Of a stretch of DNA of 45,968 bases, positions 27,717 through 36,475 are shown one piece after another. Within the stretch, counting starts at the first letter, position 1. Every line of letters starts with the position of its first letter. The DNA comes from CAYOXX01 sp964408025 (GTDB lineage: Bacteria > Acidobacteriota > DATKUA01): contig CAYOXX010000018.1 of NCBI GenBank assembly GCA_964408025.1, forward strand, positions 1 to 45,968, in the 5' to 3' direction. The position numbers were made by a program, and so were the translations under genes. The notes beneath the pieces are model-generated. The model did no database searches. It worked only from the letters and a program-made list of their open reading frames with translations, and was not told where the DNA came from.

Positions 27717-28907
27717 TCACCCCTTGGCCAACTGTAAAGCCTTGCGGCCGAGCATCTCTCCGGCTTCTCGACATTCGTCAAGCACCTCACGCGTCGGGCG
27801 GTACTGTGCCCTGAGCGGCTCGCGCAGGATCTCCCATTTCATCGCCCTCAGGTACTCCTCGACGGCTTCCGGGCCGCCCTTGCCCCAACCGTAGGATCCG
27901 AAAGCAAAGGCGGCCTTTCCCACGGGTTTAAGCCCTCTCAGGTAGGTCAGCACCGATGCCGCCACCGGCATCATATCCCGGTTGAGGGTGGACGAGCCGA
28001 AGGCAATAGTGGCGGCATCCAGCACCTCGGTCGCGATCCGGGTCAGGTTCGAGCGACGCACGTGAATCAGCTGGGCCTGCACTCCCGGGATGGACGCCCC
28101 CTCCAGTATGGCGCCGCCCATGGCGGCGGTGCTCTCCCACATGGAGTCGTAGATGATCAGCACCTTCGGCTTGGCGCGGCAGGCCGCCCAGTCCCTGTAG
28201 GCCTTGACGATCTCCGGGATGTGGCTGCGCCAGATGAGGCCGTGGCTGGGCGCTATCATGTCGATTTCCAGCCCGGCAATCGCGTCCAGTACGGTCAAGA
28301 CCTGCCGACCGTAGGGCATGACGATATTTGCGTAGTAGGTCTTGGCCTCATCCAGTGTGGCGGCCAGCGGGAGCTCGTCGTCGAACCGCGGCGAGGTGGC
28401 GAAATGCTGGCCGAAAGCGTCCATCGAGAAGAGCAGCTTCTCCTCAGGTACGTATGTGCACATCGACTCCGGCCAGTGGACCATCGGCGTCTCGAGGAAC
28501 TGCAGAGTCCGCTTGCCGAGCGCGATCGTGTCGCCCGAGGCGACTACCTCGAACCTCCAGCCCGAGACGTCGTAGTGCAGCGCCAACGCCTTCCTGCACT
28601 TCTCGTCGCAGACGAGTGTGGCATCGGGCATCGCTTCCAGCACGCGCGGCAAGGCTCCGGTGTGGTCGGGCTCGGCGTGGTTGCAGACCACGTAGTCGAT
28701 GCTTTCCGGGTCGGCCAGTGCGGATATGTTCCGTAGCAGGTCTTCGGCGAACGGCGCTTTGACGGTGTCGATTAGCGCCGTCTTCTCGTCGCGCACAAGG
28801 TAGGCGTTATAGGTGGCGCCGCGGTCGGTCTGGTAGCTGTGGAAATCGCGGACCGTCCAGTCCACGTATCCAACCCAGTCTATGTTCTCTCGCAGCGTCG
28901 TGTTCAT
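27717..28907 (-). CDS. fprA: Flavodiiron protein (FprA type)
   Basis: Reduces O2 to water, or NO to N2O, with electrons from rubredoxin. The start at 28907 has GGAAGGAGCTCCC upstream, giving 396 residues. The metallo-lactamase-like domain shows iron ligands HAEPDH (His77, Glu79, Asp81, His82), MVHWP (His144), SMDAFG (Asp163) and APSHGLIWR; the flavodoxin domain begins at about residue 253 with VLIIYDSMWEST. Its N-terminal third is duplicated at 33172-33600, with 350 bp (28504-28853) exactly the same. It heads a likely run fprA, ferritin-like, rubredoxin. Confidence 0.95.
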   Translation of the reverse strand: MNTTLRENIDWVGYVDWTVRDFHSYQTDRGATYNAYLVRDEKTALIDTVKAPFAEDLLRNISALADPESIDYVVCNHAEPDHTGALPRVLEAMPDATLVCDEKCRKALALHYDVSGWRFEVVASGDTIALGKRTLQFLETPMVHWPESMCTYVPEEKLLFSMDAFGQHFATSPRFDDELPLAATLDEAKTYYANIVMPYGRQVLTVLDAIAGLEIDMIAPSHGLIWRSHIPEIVKAYRDWAACRAKPKVLIIYDSMWESTAAMGGAILEGASIPGVQAQLIHVRRSNLTRIATEVLDAATIAFGSSTLNRDMMPVAASVLTYLRGLKPVGKAAFAFGSYGWGKGGPEAVEEYLRAMKWEILREPLRAQYRPTREVLDECREAGEMLGRKALQLAKG

Positions 28908-29524
28908 GGGAGCTCCTTCCTGTATACGGCTTTCGCCTCCTTCATAATCCCGATGGCGTAGCATAAGGATCTGATGTTCTCAGGACATTGTTGTGCTCAC
29001 CGGGTCGCTTTTTACATAATATTACACGCTTTGGGGCTCACGCCACCCCGTAACCGAGTTCCGCGACCGAGGCGCGGATTTCTTCGTGATCCAGGTTATC
29101 GCCCGAGACCGTCGCCTCGCCCCCTGCCAGATCGACACTCACTTCCATCACTCCCTTGCGCTCCTACAAGGCCCTTTGGACGACGCCGGCGCAGCGGGTG
29201 CATGACATACCCTTGATTTCGATCTCGATCGACGGCCCCACATCGTCCCGATCTTCTATCTCCTCAGCACAATGGACTTGATGGCCTTCGCCTTTCTCGA
29301 AAGGCCCGTCGAATCGTAGGCCGCCGTCGCGACGGTGCTGCTGGGGCGGCCGTGTTATCGGCTGCTGAGGAGTAAGATCGGTGGCCGTGTATGAAGAGGC
29401 ACACCCACATTCGCAACCGCAGCGGAAAGGGATAAGCCTTGTATTATTAAAATCGATGGGATTCTTTTCTAAAATACAGAGACCGAGCATTTTAAGAATG
29501 TGTGACTGACCTTTTATCGCGGGA
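28908..29524. other. Gap before fprA: HMA remnant and possible regulatory region
   Basis: Apart from the HMA pseudogene at 29038-29232 I see no gene. The fprA leader contains an AT-rich palindrome TAATATTA at 29017-29024, which could be a -10 or regulator site. The stretch 29239-29524 has one open minus frame with a Cys-rich CGCECGCAS motif leading into the HMA remnant, but no recognisable family or start. Confidence 0.5.
29038..29232 (-). pseudogene. HMA metal-binding domain broken by an amber stop
   Basis: The minus strand encodes IEIEIKGMSCTRCAGVVQRAL, TAG, then ERKGVMEVSVDLAGGEATVS and GDNLDHEEIRASVAELGYGVA before TGA. It is a diverged copy of the C-terminal HMA domain of the permease at 33642-34895 (KGMTCTHCADSVRRALLE...). 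The intact copy has TTG where this one has TAG, so a single base change stops the frame. It sits directly upstream of fprA just as the intact HMA sits upstream of the truncated fprA copy. Confidence 0.75.
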
Positions 29525-32500
29525 TTAACCAAGCGTGAAGTAGAACGTAGCGCCTTTGCCCTTCTTCCCCTCGGCCCAGACGAGGCCGCCGTGGCGGTGG
29601 ACGATGCGCTGTACCGTGGCCAGGCCGATTCCGCTGCCCGCGAACTCTTCCTCGGGGTGTAGCCGCATGAAGGCGGTAAACAGATTTTCGGCCTCGGCCG
29701 GATCGAAGCCCACACCGTTATCTTCGACGAAGAATGCTTGTCTGGCGTCGTGCTCTCTGACGCCTAACTTGATCCTAGGGCGCTTTCGCTTCTTGGTGAA
29801 CTTCCAAGCGTTGCCGAGCAGATTCTCAAAAACAACCTGCATCAGCCGCGCATCCGCTTCGGCCGACAGCCCGTCGGCAATTTCGAAGCGGACTTTGCGA
29901 TTCGGCTCAGTTCTCTGAAGCTTACTCGCGGTCTCGCACGCGAGCTCGCTCAGGTTAACCGACTTGATTGCGAGCTCGCCGCGGGTGACGTGCGAGAGGC
30001 GGAGCAGGTCGGCGATGAGCTGGCCCATGCGCTTGCCGGATGCGATGATGCGTTGCAGATACTCGATCCCTCTCTCGTCGAGCTTGTCGCCATATTCTTC
30101 CGATAGCAACTGGCAGAAACCCTCCACGTGTCGTAGCGGCGCGCACAGGTCGTGTGATACGGTGTAGCTAAAAGTCTCAAGCTCTTTATTTAATGCTTCA
30201 AGTTCGCTGGTCCGCCGTTCAAGCTGCTCGAGGGATTTCTTCAGATCCCCTTCGGCCCGCTTGCGCTCGCTGATGTCTATTGTGACGCCCTCGATGTAGC
30301 CCCTATCGGGATAGATTCTCGCTGATATTGATATGTCTCTTTCCGTGCTATCTTTAAGCGTGAAGTGTGCCTCAAAGTTGGAAACCTCTCCGTGTTTATG
30401 TAATTTCTTTAAAAAATCAGCTCTGCTTGTGATTGGATAAAGTTCGCTGGCGATGCAATCTTCCAGTAAATCATCTACGCTCGAATAGCCAAGCAAGTTG
30501 GCAGTGACTATATTTGCCTTGAAGAATTTCCCATCACTGATTCTGGTTCTCCATAAACCCACAAGGGCTGATTCATACAGGTTTCTGTAATGCTCTTCGT
30601 TTTCCCGCAGGGCTTCCTCTGCCATCTTGCGGTCCGTAATGTCTTCTACCGTGCCCTCATAGTACTGGACTTTCCCGTCTTCACTTCTTAACGCCCTGGT
30701 GCTCTCGCGAACGAAGACTGAAGTTCCGTCGCGCTTCTTCCAGGCGGCTTCCAAGCCCCTGATTTCACCCTCTTTTTCGATCAGTTCTCGGAACTGACTA
30801 CGCGGATAACTTGGTTCGAACCCTTCTTTCTCCAGGTTCCGACTGACCAATTCGTCGAAGGAGGAGAATCCTAACATCTGGATCAGTGCCGCGTTGGCCA
30901 AGATAATTTCGCCCTCGGGAGTGGTGCGATATATCCCGATAGTGGAGTTCTCGAAGATGTTTCTGAACCGCTTTTCGCTTTCCAGCAGAGCCGCTTCGGC
31001 ATTCTTACGATCAGTTATATCAATGACGACAGTTTGTATGGCACGCTTGTTTTTATAGGTGATGGGAATTGAAGTTGCCTCCACATCAGCGATAGTACCA
31101 TCGATTCTGACGACCTTCCCTTCGAAAGGGAGTAATGCTTCATCTCTTGTTTTGAGCATCAGAAATCTTTCTTTGAGTTTTTCTTTATAATCCGGATGCG
31201 CGAAATCAAGTGGTGATTTCCCGATAACTTGTTCAAGACTGTCCGCACCTACGAGTTTAAATAGTGCTTTGTTTCCAAAAACGATTTTACCACCTATATG
31301 AACGTAGACAGCATCCGGCAATAGGTCCACCAGCGTGCGGTAGAGCTCCTCGGATTCCCGCAGCGCCTCCTCGGCACGCTTGCGCTCGGTTATGTCGCGG
31401 GCGAAAACGACTACCAGTTGATCTTCCCCCAGCACAGTTACACGAGTACTTACCTCGGTTGGAAATATCGATCCATCTTTTCTCTTACTGATCGCTTCGA
31501 CGAATATACGACCAGTCCTCATATGTTCTGCCATGACGGCGGGGAATGTCGCCGCAGTCTCCTCATCCACCAGGTCGGACGCGCTCATGCTCATGAGCTC
31601 ATCTTTTGTATAGCCGTATATTTCGCAGGCCCGGCTGTTGCAGTCCAGAACGTGGCCTTCCATCGTCTCCAAAAATATTGCGTCGTTGCTCGCCTCTATT
31701 AACGTTCGGTGTCTTCCCTCACTCTCCCGCAGCGCTCCCTCGGCACGCTTGCGCTCGCTTATGTCGCGCGTGACCCCCAGAATAGCGGTGGGTTTGCCTT
31801 CATTGTCACGCAAGAACACCGCTTTGATCTCAACCCACACCGTGCTGCCGTCCTTGTGGTACTCCTCCAACTCCAGCATCCTAGACCTGTTGGGATCGGC
31901 TTCCGGATCGCCATCTTTTGCCAGCTCCTCTTTAATTATCTTCCTGACCACCTTTAAGGAGTGCGGGGTGAACATCTCCTCGATTGGTTGCGACAGCACC
32001 TCTTCCGGACTGAAGCCGGTAATCTTCACGGTGGACGGGCTTGAATAGGTAATCTTTAAGGTTTTCAGATCAAAGATCCAAATGTTGTCGGATACATTAT
32101 CAGCGAGCAGACGGTACTCCATCTCGCTCTTCCGCAGTGCCTCCTCCGCACGCTTCTGCTCGGTGATGTCCTTAAGTACGGTCACGACCCGCACTACTTC
32201 CCCCTCCTGAAAAACCGGAATTTTCCGCGTGATGGTTGTCACTTCCTGCGCGCTAAAAACGTCCGCTTCCTCTGTTTCTATGATCCTCCCGCTCTCGAAT
32301 ACCTCTTTGTATTCCTCGCGAACCCGGTCGTCCAGCATCGGAAAGGCATCGAATAGATTGCGACCGATCACGTCGGTTTCGAAGCTTGACTTCTCCGCCA
32401 GTTGCACAAGCATTTTGCTGAACAGGAGGATGCGGAAATCCCGATCGATGACGTGAATCGCGTCGCCCATCGAGTTAAGCGTCGTTCGATATTGCAGCTC

Positions 32501-32923
32501 CGACTGCTCCAGAGCCTTGACTGCGCGTGAATGCTCGAGGTGCTGATCGTGCGCTACGATGATCTTTTGGATGCTGTTCAGCATGCGCTGGTAGTGCGCA
32601 AAACCTTCCACCTTGGTGTAGTAATCGTCGGCGCCCGCGCGAAGGGCTTCGGCCGCAATGGCCTCGTTGCCCTGGCCCGTGAGGAAGATGAAGGGGATAT
32701 CAACACCGGTCTCACGAAGGGTCGAGAGGAATTGAAGGCCATCCATCCCCGGCATCTGGTAATCGCTGAGGATGCAGTCGTACTCATTGTCTGCCAGCAC
32801 CTCCAGAGCCATCTGGCCCGACTTGGCCCAGTCGATCTGTATTTTTTTGATTTGACTTCGGAGTTTATATTCGATCAGCTCATGGTCGTCTTTATTGTCG
32901 TCGACGTGCAGAACTCTTATCAT
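29525..32923 (-). CDS. Hybrid histidine kinase: receiver, six PAS domains, kinase
   Basis: A soluble 1132-residue sensor. An N-terminal receiver domain (about 1-125, phospho-acceptor Asp54 in ILSDYQMPGMDG) is followed by six PAS/PAC units at about 140-890, each closed by a DITERKRAEEAL-like linker. Then come a coiled coil, a HisKA dimerisation helix with YTVSHDLCAPLRH (His924), and an HATPase_c domain with ENLLGNAWKF, FVEDNGVGFD and GSGIGLATVQRIV. There are no membrane helices, so it senses a cytosolic signal, possibly redox or oxygen given its position. It lacks its own output; no response regulator gene is adjacent. Codon use looks less GC-rich than neighbours. It lies between the two HMA-fprA repeats. 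Confidence 0.93.
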   Translation of the reverse strand: MIRVLHVDDNKDDHELIEYKLRSQIKKIQIDWAKSGQMALEVLADNEYDCILSDYQMPGMDGLQFLSTLRETGVDIPFIFLTGQGNEAIAAEALRAGADDYYTKVEGFAHYQRMLNSIQKIIVAHDQHLEHSRAVKALEQSELQYRTTLNSMGDAIHVIDRDFRILLFSKMLVQLAEKSSFETDVIGRNLFDAFPMLDDRVREEYKEVFESGRIIETEEADVFSAQEVTTITRKIPVFQEGEVVRVVTVLKDITEQKRAEEALRKSEMEYRLLADNVSDNIWIFDLKTLKITYSSPSTVKITGFSPEEVLSQPIEEMFTPHSLKVVRKIIKEELAKDGDPEADPNRSRMLELEEYHKDGSTVWVEIKAVFLRDNEGKPTAILGVTRDISERKRAEGALRESEGRHRTLIEASNDAIFLETMEGHVLDCNSRACEIYGYTKDELMSMSASDLVDEETAATFPAVMAEHMRTGRIFVEAISKRKDGSIFPTEVSTRVTVLGEDQLVVVFARDITERKRAEEALRESEELYRTLVDLLPDAVYVHIGGKIVFGNKALFKLVGADSLEQVIGKSPLDFAHPDYKEKLKERFLMLKTRDEALLPFEGKVVRIDGTIADVEATSIPITYKNKRAIQTVVIDITDRKNAEAALLESEKRFRNIFENSTIGIYRTTPEGEIILANAALIQMLGFSSFDELVSRNLEKEGFEPSYPRSQFRELIEKEGEIRGLEAAWKKRDGTSVFVRESTRALRSEDGKVQYYEGTVEDITDRKMAEEALRENEEHYRNLYESALVGLWRTRISDGKFFKANIVTANLLGYSSVDDLLEDCIASELYPITSRADFLKKLHKHGEVSNFEAHFTLKDSTERDISISARIYPDRGYIEGVTIDISERKRAEGDLKKSLEQLERRTSELEALNKELETFSYTVSHDLCAPLRHVEGFCQLLSEEYGDKLDERGIEYLQRIIASGKRMGQLIADLLRLSHVTRGELAIKSVNLSELACETASKLQRTEPNRKVRFEIADGLSAEADARLMQVVFENLLGNAWKFTKKRKRPRIKLGVREHDARQAFFVEDNGVGFDPAEAENLFTAFMRLHPEEEFAGSGIGLATVQRIVHRHGGLVWAEGKKGKGATFYFTLG

Positions 32924-33009
32924 AGAGAGGCTCCCTCCCCTAAGTAGAATAGCTGCTGAATTCCCCTTCCTGTGCGTATAGATGAGTAACTCTATAAGTT
33001 CAGATATGT

Positions 33010-33037
33010 ATTATATAAGACAAAGGGTGATATTCAA
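33010..33037 (-). promoter_or_regulatory. Candidate promoter of the histidine kinase
   Basis: On the minus strand TTGAAT (33032-33037), 16 bases, then a perfect TATAAT (33010-33015). It lies about 90 bp before the kinase ATG in an AT-rich gap. A 10-bp palindrome CACAATTGTG is just upstream at 33047-33056. Confidence 0.55.
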
Positions 33038-33120
33038 CCCCTATTACACAATTGTGGTGACGTCAAGCTGCTTATACAGAAACCCCGAGAGAGTATTTCT
33101 CCCACTCGTTGTTAAACTCT

Positions 33121-33600
33121 CTAAAAGATCGAGAAGACGATGCGGTAGACGCTCAAGGGATTGACGAAACAGACCATTGGCGTCACGAGGAACTGTAGAG
33201 TCCGCTTGCCGAGCGCGATCGTGTCGCCCGAGGCGACTACCTCGAACCTCCAGCCCGAGACGTCGTAGTGCAGCGCCAACGCCTTCCTGCACTTCTCGTC
33301 GCAGACGAGTGTGGCATCGGGCATCGCTTCCAGCACGCGCGGCAAGGCTCCGGTGTGGTCGGGCTCGGCGTGGTTGCAGACCACGTAGTCGATGCTTTCC
33401 GGGTCGGCCAGTGCGGATATGTTCCGTAGCAGGTCTTCGGCGAACGGCGCTTTGACGGTGTCGATTAGCGCCGTCTTCTCGTCGCGCACAAGGTAGGCGT
33501 TATAGGTGGCGCCGCGGTCGGTCTGGTAGCTGTGGAAATCGCGGACAGTCCAGTCCACGATCCCGACCCACTCTATGTTCTCTCGCAGCTCCGGTGTTCC
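33121..33600 (-). pseudogene. Truncated fprA copy
   Basis: Encodes the N-terminal part of the flavodiiron protein from LRENIEWVGIVDWTVRDF to TLQFLVTPM, then unrelated residues CFVNPLSVYRIVFSIF and a stop. It has no start codon at the place where fprA has ATG, and lacks the ligand His144, the rest of the catalytic domain and the flavodoxin domain. Bases 33197-33546 are identical to 28504-28853 of fprA, while sequence on either side is clearly diverged. It follows the permease gene on the same strand. Confidence 0.85.
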
Positions 33601-33641
33601 TAAGATAGTATAGAGCTCGCCGGATTGCTTCTCCCCTACTT

Positions 33642-34895
33642 TTATACCCTTTGGAGCTTCACCACCTCGTACCCGAGCTCCGCGACCGTGGCGCGGAGCT
33701 CTTCGTGATCCAGGCCATCGCCCGAGACCGTCGCCTCGCTCCCTTCCAGATCGACACTGACCGCCGTCACGCCCTTGCACTCCAGCAAGGCTCTTCGGAC
33801 GCTGTCGGCGCAGTGGGTGCAGGTCATCCCCTTGATGTCAAGCTTAATCAACGGCGCTTCTCCCGAGGGCTTGTCCGCTTCTTTCAGCCGGGGCCGATAG
33901 AACGCGCCGATCGCCAGCACAGCCAGCAGGGCAATGGCGGAGACAGTCTTCACCAAGTCCGGCATCCAACCGTGTTGCATCGCCATGCTCACCTCCTGGG
34001 CGGTTACGATCTGATCCAGCACCAAACCGCCGACGAACGCCGCGGCCATCATCACGGCCAGGTAGATCAGGCACGTCCGCTTGCCCAACACTTTCCAGAT
34101 GGTTGCCACTGTTGCGGCGTTGGTTGCCGGTCCGGTCATCAGCAGGGCGAATGCCGCCCCCGGCGAAACCCCGGCCAGTATCAGCCCGGCAGCCACCGGG
34201 ATCGATGCGGTGGCGCAGATGTATACCGGGATGCCCACCAGCATCAGGACGAGGATCTGCAGCGGCCCCGGCGGGACGACGTTCGAGAAGTAGCCTTCGG
34301 GCACCGCCGCCGAGATCAGCGCCGCCAACGCCAGGCCGACCAGTAGAGTCCGCCCGATGTCTCGCGGCAGCGCCATAAACCCGTACGACAAAGCCCGGTA
34401 CGTCCTGCTCCGGTTCGGCCCTGTCGCGCAGCAGGCATCATTGCATTTTTCGCTCGAGTCGGCTTCCGATCCGGCGTTGTTGTTACCGGTAGCCGAGACG
34501 ATCGCCCCGCCCAGCACGCCGCCGATAAGCGCCGCAAACGGGCGATAGATGGCGAATATCGGCCCCAGGAGGCTCAATGTAGCCATGATGCTGTCCACGC
34601 CCGTCTGCGGCGTGGAGATCAGGAACGCCGTTGTCGCGCCTTTGCTGGCCCCGTGCCTGCGCATCGAAGCGGCGACCGGGATCACGCCGCAAGAGCAAAG
34701 CGGCAGCGGCACGCCGAACGCGGAGGCCTTGATCACTGGCCACAGGCCGCGCCCGCCTAGGTAGCGCTCGATGGTTTGCGGCGAAATGAGCACCGACAGC
34801 ACGCCGGCCACCAAGAAGCCGAACAGCAGGTAGGGGGCCATCTCGCCCAGGACAGCCCAGAAGTTCACCGATATGGCTGTCAGCCATTCAAGCAT
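33642..34895 (-). CDS. Metal permease (SO_0444/DUF318 type) with C-terminal HMA domain
   Basis: A 417-residue membrane protein. Eight or more helices form two related halves typical of DUF318/ArsP-like permeases; the Cys motif PLPLCSCGVIP (Cys67, Cys69) marks the SO_0444-type Cu/Zn or metalloid exporters. A cytoplasmic loop near 150-160 carries more cysteines (EKCNDACCATG). From about residue 350 an HMA domain follows with GMTCTHC (Cys359, Cys362). Exports copper, zinc or a similar soft metal; the exact ion cannot be told. ACTGAGGAAAGC precedes the ATG. It lies 32 bp after the rubrerythrin gene. Confidence 0.85.
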   Translation of the reverse strand: MLEWLTAISVNFWAVLGEMAPYLLFGFLVAGVLSVLISPQTIERYLGGRGLWPVIKASAFGVPLPLCSCGVIPVAASMRRHGASKGATTAFLISTPQTGVDSIMATLSLLGPIFAIYRPFAALIGGVLGGAIVSATGNNNAGSEADSSEKCNDACCATGPNRSRTYRALSYGFMALPRDIGRTLLVGLALAALISAAVPEGYFSNVVPPGPLQILVLMLVGIPVYICATASIPVAAGLILAGVSPGAAFALLMTGPATNAATVATIWKVLGKRTCLIYLAVMMAAAFVGGLVLDQIVTAQEVSMAMQHGWMPDLVKTVSAIALLAVLAIGAFYRPRLKEADKPSGEAPLIKLDIKGMTCTHCADSVRRALLECKGVTAVSVDLEGSEATVSGDGLDHEELRATVAELGYEVVKLQRV

Positions 34896-34927
34896 GTGCT
34901 TTCCTCAGTTGCGTCCTCTCGTGGAGA

Positions 34928-35500
34928 TCACCAATTCTCGCCCAACAACTCGAAGTGGGCCTGGGGATGCGCACATGCCGGGCATTCGTCGGGTGCTGCT
35001 TCTCCTTCGTGCAGGTATCCACAGTTGCGGCAGCGCCACGTCACCTTCTCGTCGCGCTTGAAGACCCTGTCCGCCTTGATGTTGGCGGCCAGGTCGTTGT
35101 AGCGCTTCTCGTGCTGCTTCTCGGCCACAGCGATTGATTCGAAGATCTTCGCGATCTCGTCGAATCCCTCCTCCCGGGCCACCCTGGCGAAGTCGGGATA
35201 CATCTGGGTGTGCTCATAATTCTCGCCTGCGGCGGCGTCCCGAAGATTCTCCAAGGTGCTTCCGATTACGCCGGCGGGGAAGGCGGCCGCTATCTCCACT
35301 TCGCCGCCTTCGAGCAGCTTGAACAACCTCTTGGCGTGTTCCTTCTCCTGTTCGGCGGTTTCGGTGAAGATATAGCTGATCTGCGCGTATCCATCCTTCG
35401 TGGCCTGGCTGGCGAAGTAGTTGTAGCGGTTCCTCGCCTGCGACTCGCCAGAGAACGCGGTGAGTAGATTTTTCTCGGTTTTGCTTCCCTTCAACGACAT
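34928..35500 (-). CDS. rbr: Rubrerythrin
   Basis: Peroxide reductase of anaerobes, 190 residues. The four-helix diiron domain shows NLLTAFSGESQARNRYNYFA, ETAEQEKEHAKRLF and AVAEKQHEKRYNDL with the expected Glu and His ligands. The C-terminal rubredoxin domain has WRCRNCGYLHEG and CPACAHPQAHFELL. AAGGAGG lies before the ATG. A perfect palindrome is found just upstream (35521-35537), so it may be separately regulated from the kor genes before it. Confidence 0.95.
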   Translation of the reverse strand: MSLKGSKTEKNLLTAFSGESQARNRYNYFASQATKDGYAQISYIFTETAEQEKEHAKRLFKLLEGGEVEIAAAFPAGVIGSTLENLRDAAAGENYEHTQMYPDFARVAREEGFDEIAKIFESIAVAEKQHEKRYNDLAANIKADRVFKRDEKVTWRCRNCGYLHEGEAAPDECPACAHPQAHFELLGENW

Positions 35501-35520
35501 AATCGTCCTCCTTCGCTTGG

Positions 35521-35537
35521 CACTGACCCGGTCAGTG
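35521..35537. promoter_or_regulatory. Perfect 17-bp palindrome before rubrerythrin
   Basis: CACTGACC-C-GGTCAGTG with exact 8-bp arms, 21 bases upstream of the rbr ATG. Its position and short centre suit a dimeric repressor site; a short hairpin in the mRNA leader is the alternative. Confidence 0.5.
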
Positions 35538-35563
35538 ACCGCTATTCAGTAAATACGAACGGT

Positions 35564-36433
35564 TCAAACCAACTCATCCATCAAGTTGCTGATGTCAACA
35601 TCAGTGATGTCGTGATGAACCAACGGATCCTCCTTCAACTGAGGCAGCGAGTGCTCGTAAGGGAGCCTGTCGTCCCGGTAGAAGACACCGGTCGGCAGGC
35701 GGTCCTCACCATCCGCCAATGCGAGCTGCACCGCCTTGTCCCGGTCCGTAGGGGCGTGCTTCTCGCCCTCCAGCTTGTAAACGCGCTCCTGGTACCACTT
35801 GTAGTCCCTCTCCGGATTGTACGTTACGCAGACCTGCAGGATATCAACCAGCGCAAAGCCGGGATGCTTAATCGCTGCGGCGATCAATTCGCTCAATTGT
35901 TCTTCGTCGCCGGAATAACCGCGGGCGACAAACGTCGCCCCCGCTGCTATGGCCAGCGCAGCCGGTTTGAACGGTGGTTCCACGGCTCCGTGCGGCGTGC
36001 TGCTTGAAACAAAACCCTGCATGGCTGTGCCGGATGCCTGTCCGGTTGTCAGCGCAAAAACTCCGTTGTTGTGAATGAGATAGGTCAGGTCGACGTTGCG
36101 GCGGCAAGCTTGGATGAAATGGTTCATGCCTTCGTTGAGGCCGTCGCCATCACCCCCCTCGGCGATCACTATCAGCTTGTTGTTGGCCAGCTTCAGGCCG
36201 GTCGCAATGGGCAGCGTCCTTCCGTGCAGACCGTGAATTCCGTATACGTTCACCCAGTGCGGCATCTTGCTGGAGCAGCCGATACCCGAGGAAATGACTA
36301 CCTGGTGAGGTTGGAGATCGAGCTCCAGCATCGCTTTCTTGAGCGCCGTCTGGATTCCGAAATTTCCGCAGCCGGGGCACCAGTTCGGCCTCTTCTCGGT
36401 GTTGAATCGGGTCTGCTCGCTCTTCTCGCTCAT
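35564..36433 (-). CDS. korB: 2-oxoacid:ferredoxin oxidoreductase, beta subunit
   Basis: Thiamine-diphosphate and iron-sulfur subunit, 289 residues. CPGCGNFGIQTALKKAM at the N-terminus and CVTYNPE near 207 give the cluster cysteines; GDGDGLNEGMNHFIQ with IHNNGVFALTTGQAS is the ThDP site. It starts 42 bp after the alpha subunit gene. Together they convert a 2-oxoacid such as 2-oxoglutarate and CoA to the acyl-CoA, CO2 and reduced ferredoxin. Which 2-oxoacid is used is not decided by what I can see. Confidence 0.9.
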   Translation of the reverse strand: MSEKSEQTRFNTEKRPNWCPGCGNFGIQTALKKAMLELDLQPHQVVISSGIGCSSKMPHWVNVYGIHGLHGRTLPIATGLKLANNKLIVIAEGGDGDGLNEGMNHFIQACRRNVDLTYLIHNNGVFALTTGQASGTAMQGFVSSSTPHGAVEPPFKPAALAIAAGATFVARGYSGDEEQLSELIAAAIKHPGFALVDILQVCVTYNPERDYKWYQERVYKLEGEKHAPTDRDKAVQLALADGEDRLPTGVFYRDDRLPYEHSLPQLKEDPLVHHDITDVDISNLMDELV

Positions 36434-36475
36434 CTGGTCAACTCCTGGCGAGGAACGGCCTCGCCATCCGGATTT

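Noticed and set aside
33547..33780. Extension of the truncated fprA frame upstream through the HMA region as a 219-residue protein
   Set aside because: The upstream part is an out-of-frame reading of the permease's HMA domain, with no ribosome site or family sequence.
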